From the NCBI GenBank assembly GCA_025210525.1, contig JAOARP010000035.1:1-64000 (forward strand): a stretch of 64,000 nt of DNA, written 5' to 3'. Origin of the DNA: Marinisporobacter sp. GTDB taxonomy: Bacteria; Bacillota; Clostridia; Peptostreptococcales; Thermotaleaceae. The notes beneath the pieces were generated by a model, which saw nothing but the letters and a program-made list of their open reading frames with translations, had not been told where the DNA came from and ran no database searches. Position 1 is the first letter of the stretch. Every line of letters begins with the position of its first letter. Below are positions 61,274 to 64,000 of the stretch, one piece after another. The position numbers and the translations under genes are program-made.

Positions 61274-62182
61274 ATGATGATTCCAAAAGGATTAAATTGT
61301 GGGGATACTATCGGGGTAGTTGCTCCAGCAGGACCTGTGAGTAAGGACCGTGCAGATCATGCAAAAGCTATTTTAGAGGGAATGGGCTTTAAAGTAAAAA
61401 TGGGTGAGAGCTGCTATTTATCATATGGTGGATATTTAGCTGGAGAAGATAAAATAAGAGCCAAAGACGTAAATCAAATGTTTAATGATAATAATGTAGA
61501 TGCAATCATTTGTATTAGGGGAGGATATGGCTGCACCCGTATGATGAATCTTCTTGATATAGAGTTGATCAAAAAAAATCCTAAAATATTTGTGGGTTAT
61601 TCTGATGTAACAGCACTCCATCTACTTTTCAATCAGAAAGTTCATCTAGCTACATATCATGGACCTATGGTTTCTTCAAATATGTTAGATTTTAATTCAT
61701 TTACTAAGAAATCATTTTTCTATGTTGTAAATGAAAAAGAGAATATAGAACTAAAAAATCCACAAGATGATGAAATAAGAGTGATGGTAGAAGGTTTTGC
61801 AAAAGGACAATTAGTAGGAGGCAATTTAGCTTTGATTGCTGCTACTATGGGGACACCCTATGAAATAGAGACAAAAGGGAAAATTCTTTTTATAGAAGAT
61901 ATAGGGGAAAAACCATATAGTATTGATAGAATGCTTACACAGCTTGTATTAGCAGGGAAATTAGAAGAGTGTGAAGGTATTATTTTAGGAGACTTTGCTG
62001 ATTGTGAAGATGATGAAGGTTTTACATCATTTGAAGTATTTGAAAATATTATAAAGCCTATTTCTAAGCCTACAATATATAATTTTAGATCAGGTCATTG
62101 TGATCCTATGGTAACCTTGCCTTTAGGAAGAGTTTGTGAATTAGATGCAACTAATAGAAGGGTTACTATAAAAAATTATTAA
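61274..62182 (+). CDS. S66 family LD-carboxypeptidase
   Basis: A 302-aa peptidase of the LdcA/MccF family, which cuts the L-D bond before the last D-Ala of wall peptides or opens acyl adenylate toxins. The catalytic Ser 110 stands in VGYSDVTALH, the Glu in IEDIGEKPYSIDRM and the His in SGHCDPM, so the Ser-Glu-His set is complete. No signal peptide, so it works in the cytosol on imported peptides. GGAGGA precedes the first ATG. Together with the epimerase next door it makes wall-peptide recycling plausible. Confidence 0.92.
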   Translation: MMIPKGLNCGDTIGVVAPAGPVSKDRADHAKAILEGMGFKVKMGESCYLSYGGYLAGEDKIRAKDVNQMFNDNNVDAIICIRGGYGCTRMMNLLDIELIKKNPKIFVGYSDVTALHLLFNQKVHLATYHGPMVSSNMLDFNSFTKKSFFYVVNEKENIELKNPQDDEIRVMVEGFAKGQLVGGNLALIAATMGTPYEIETKGKILFIEDIGEKPYSIDRMLTQLVLAGKLEECEGIILGDFADCEDDEGFTSFEVFENIIKPISKPTIYNFRSGHCDPMVTLPLGRVCELDATNRRVTIKNY

Positions 62183-62197
62183 AGATAAAAATTAAAT

Positions 62198-62229
62198 GCG
62201 ACCATAGTGCTCTTAGGCATAGTGGTCGC
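62198..62229 (+). other. Hairpin between the S66 and M20 genes
   Basis: GCGACCAT pairs with GTGGTCGC around an imperfect inner stem. No T run follows, so it may adjust mRNA stability or separate the two genes, not end transcription fully. Confidence 0.5.
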
Positions 62230-62254
62230 TAAATATTTTAAAGAGGTGATGGAG

Positions 62255-63442
62255 ATGAAACAAATCATGGAAAGGTGTGAAAACATTAAGGCGTGGCTCA
62301 TTCATATTAGAAGAGATTTTCATCAATATCCAGAATTAGGGATGAATGAGTTGAGGACTTCGAAGAAAATATGTGAATACCTTGATGAAATGAATATTCC
62401 ATATAAGAATAATGTTGCGAATACGGGTGTAGTTGGATTTATCCAGGGAAAATATGATGGACCCACTATTGCTTTAAGAGGGGATATGGATGCTTTACCT
62501 ATTCAAGACGCTAAAGACGTATCCTATAAATCGAAGAATGATGGTATTATGCATGCATGTGGGCATGATGCCCATACAACTATTCTTTTAGGAGCGGGAA
62601 AGCTTTTAAATGAAATGAAAGACAAAATTCATGGAAATATAAAGCTACTTTTTCAGCCAGCAGAAGAAACGGTTGGTGGGGCAAAGATTATGATCGAAGA
62701 AGGAGTACTTAAAAATCCAGAGGTTGATGCTATATTTGGGCTTCATGTAGATGCAGGTTTGGATACTGGAAAAATAGGCATAAAATATAATCAAATGAAT
62801 GCAGCTTCTAATATGATTGAAATTCACATATATGGAAAAGCAGCCCATGGGGCATATCCACATGATGGTGTAGATAGTATACTTATTGCTTCCCATGTAG
62901 TTGTTGCTCTTCAGTCTATTGTATCTAGAAATGTAGCTCCAATAGATTCATCTGTTGTTACAATTGGAAAAATAATAGGGGGAACCCAAGGGAATATTAT
63001 TGCGGATCATGTTACTCTTGTTGGTACTGTTAGAAATATCAATGAAGCTACAAGAAAAGAAGTCATGAAGAAAATCGAGGATATTGTAAAAACCATGCCT
63101 AAGGCTTTAGGCGGAAGAGGGGAACTTATTAACATTGAAGGGTATAGGACACTTGTAAATGATAAGAGAATGGTTGAGATAGTAGTAAACTCTGGAAAGA
63201 ACCTTTTAGGAGAAGATAAGTTATATTTTATAGAAGAAATTTCTTTGGGGGTAGAGGATTTTGCTTATTTTACAGCAGAGAAACCTAGTGCTTTTTTTAG
63301 GTTAGGATGCAAAAACCTAGAAAAAGGAATGCAGAGAAAGCATCATCATCCTTTATTTGATATAGATGAGGATTGTCTTCCTATTGGTGTGGCAATGCAG
63401 GTAAGTAATGTGTTAGAAGCATTAAAATATTTCATAAAATGA
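62255..63442 (+). CDS. M20 family amidohydrolase/peptidase
   Basis: A 395-aa di-metal enzyme of the M20D group (hippurate hydrolase, N-acyl-amino-acid deacetylase, IAA-amino-acid hydrolase). DFHQYPELGMNE, ALRGDMDALPI, HACGHDAHTT, FQPAEETVGGAK and HHHPLFDIDED supply metal ligands and the catalytic Glu. The start at 62255 is preferred since AAAGAGGTG stands eight bases upstream; a longer frame begins in the hairpin before it. It likely frees amino acids from N-acyl or dipeptide substrates made by this block. Substrate not determined. Confidence 0.9.
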   Translation: MKQIMERCENIKAWLIHIRRDFHQYPELGMNELRTSKKICEYLDEMNIPYKNNVANTGVVGFIQGKYDGPTIALRGDMDALPIQDAKDVSYKSKNDGIMHACGHDAHTTILLGAGKLLNEMKDKIHGNIKLLFQPAEETVGGAKIMIEEGVLKNPEVDAIFGLHVDAGLDTGKIGIKYNQMNAASNMIEIHIYGKAAHGAYPHDGVDSILIASHVVVALQSIVSRNVAPIDSSVVTIGKIIGGTQGNIIADHVTLVGTVRNINEATRKEVMKKIEDIVKTMPKALGGRGELINIEGYRTLVNDKRMVEIVVNSGKNLLGEDKLYFIEEISLGVEDFAYFTAEKPSAFFRLGCKNLEKGMQRKHHHPLFDIDEDCLPIGVAMQVSNVLEALKYFIK

Positions 63443-63521
63443 TGTTTATATGATAAGATATAGGATAAATAATACAACAAATAAAAAAGATACGTAGAAG
63501 TATTTTGTTAGGAGGTAGCAT

Positions 63522-64000
63522 ATGAAAATAGGATATGCAGCATCTAGTGGAGAAATAGATATATTTGATACGCTAAAATACACGAAAGAGAATGGTTTTG
63601 ATTGTGTTGAACTTAATGTAAATATGCCTATTTTCTTCCCAGAAAAATTTACAAAGGAAGAAAGAGAAGAAATCAAAAAATATAAAGAAGAAAATCATAT
63701 AGCTATTACGTTACATGCTCCTGAGGATATTACTCTATTGCAGCTTCAAGAAGGAATAAGAAAAGCTACAATAGATAGATTTAAAGAAGTGATAGACTTT
63801 GGTTATGATATAGGGGCTAGTAGAATGACTATGCATATAGGAAGTGCAGTATGCTTTACTCTTACAGATCGGAAATCTTATTTAGATGAATTTTATTGTG
63901 AAGAATATAAAAAGGTACTTAAAGAGAGTCTAATAGAGTTAAGTAATTATGCTCAAGGTAAGATTTACTTATGCATTGAAAATTCAGGAAGATTTCCAGA
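63522..64000 (+). CDS. Sugar phosphate isomerase/epimerase-like TIM-barrel protein (partial)
   Basis: The frame starts at the ATG at 63522 after GGAGG and runs on past the window end; 159 codons are seen. MKIGYAASSGEIDIFDTLKY, FDCVELNVNMP, TLHAPEDI and TMHIGS, with CIENSG at the edge, fit the AP-endonuclease-2/xylose isomerase-like TIM barrel, whose His and Glu bind metal. The family includes isomerases, epimerases and dehydratases; no exact substrate can be given from the part seen. It is 79 bases after the M20 gene, in the same direction, so it is probably the next gene of the block. Confidence 0.8.
   Translation, partial: MKIGYAASSGEIDIFDTLKYTKENGFDCVELNVNMPIFFPEKFTKEEREEIKKYKEENHIAITLHAPEDITLLQLQEGIRKATIDRFKEVIDFGYDIGASRMTMHIGSAVCFTLTDRKSYLDEFYCEEYKKVLKESLIELSNYAQGKIYLCIENSGRFP

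Noticed and set aside
1..64000. CRISPR array, insertion sequence, prophage or integrase
   Set aside because: No regular spaced repeats, transposase, integrase or phage structural genes were seen on either strand.

Overview
The window is AT-rich bacterial DNA with short gaps, strong GGAGG-type ribosome sites, TTG/GTG as well as ATG starts, Gram-positive membrane and regulatory genes, a glmS ribozyme, tandem glycine and c-di-GMP-I riboswitches, a FapR-type operator and amino-acid fermentation genes. This fits a strictly fermentative member of the Clostridia that probably lives on peptides and amino acids. The genus cannot be set from sequence reading alone. No insertion sequence, prophage or CRISPR array was seen; the only gene debris recognised is a RhuM-like fragment near 23.7 kb.

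Layout: 1-1052 is the end of an rRNA operon (3' end of 23S, 5S, then tRNA Asn-Glu-Val-Leu-Gly) with related hairpin repeats in its spacers. 1.1-6.2 kb, minus strand: three tandem M42 aminopeptidases behind an archaeal-type phosphoglycerate mutase, then a triple-BON protein. 6.5-8.6 kb: cdaA-cdaR (c-di-AMP synthesis). 8.7-16.2 kb: a sigma-54 activator, paired inverted-repeat sites, a well-formed -24/-12 promoter, then ptb-buk-ATPase and a four-subunit 2-oxoacid:ferredoxin oxidoreductase. This is a complete route from branched 2-oxoacids to branched fatty acids and ATP. 16.4-18.5 kb: a small hypothetical protein and CstA. 18.7-22.4 kb: glmM, then glmS behind a ribozyme. 22.7-23.9 kb: LytTR/DUF3021 pair and the RhuM remnant. 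24.0-26.8 kb: a NitT/TauT-type ABC transporter behind a leader with a strong terminator.

26.9-36.5 kb is a series of mostly single genes: an endonuclease/phosphatase-fold protein, a CHR-family transporter, a coiled-coil protein with a phosphodiester glycosidase, a TPR protein, a DEDDh exonuclease, a YitT protein, an FAD disulfide oxidoreductase and an ATPase_2/DUF234 protein behind a perfect 28-bp palindrome. 36.8-39.0 kb: c-di-GMP riboswitch and chemoreceptor. 39.1-47.0 kb: a 2-hydroxyacid dehydrogenase and an RND pump - response regulator - kinase - adaptor locus. 47.0-50.8 kb: accBCDA under a FapR-type operator. 51-54.6 kb: an ABC-F ATPase, then a glycine riboswitch in front of a saccharopine-dehydrogenase-like gene. 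54.6-56.8 kb, minus strand: a beta-CASP nuclease-like protein and a C-GCAxxG-C-C protein.

57.2-64.0 kb is a peptide-salvage-like block: DUF819 permease, DUF3870, dipeptide epimerase, SpmA/SpmB-like membrane pair, S66 LD-carboxypeptidase, M20 peptidase and a TIM-barrel enzyme cut by the window end. Together with the M42 peptidases, CstA and the Ptb/Buk/ferredoxin operon, it suggests a cell that imports and trims peptides and gains ATP from branched-chain amino acids. The least explained parts are the ABC-transporter leader, the DUF819 leader and the salvage block itself.
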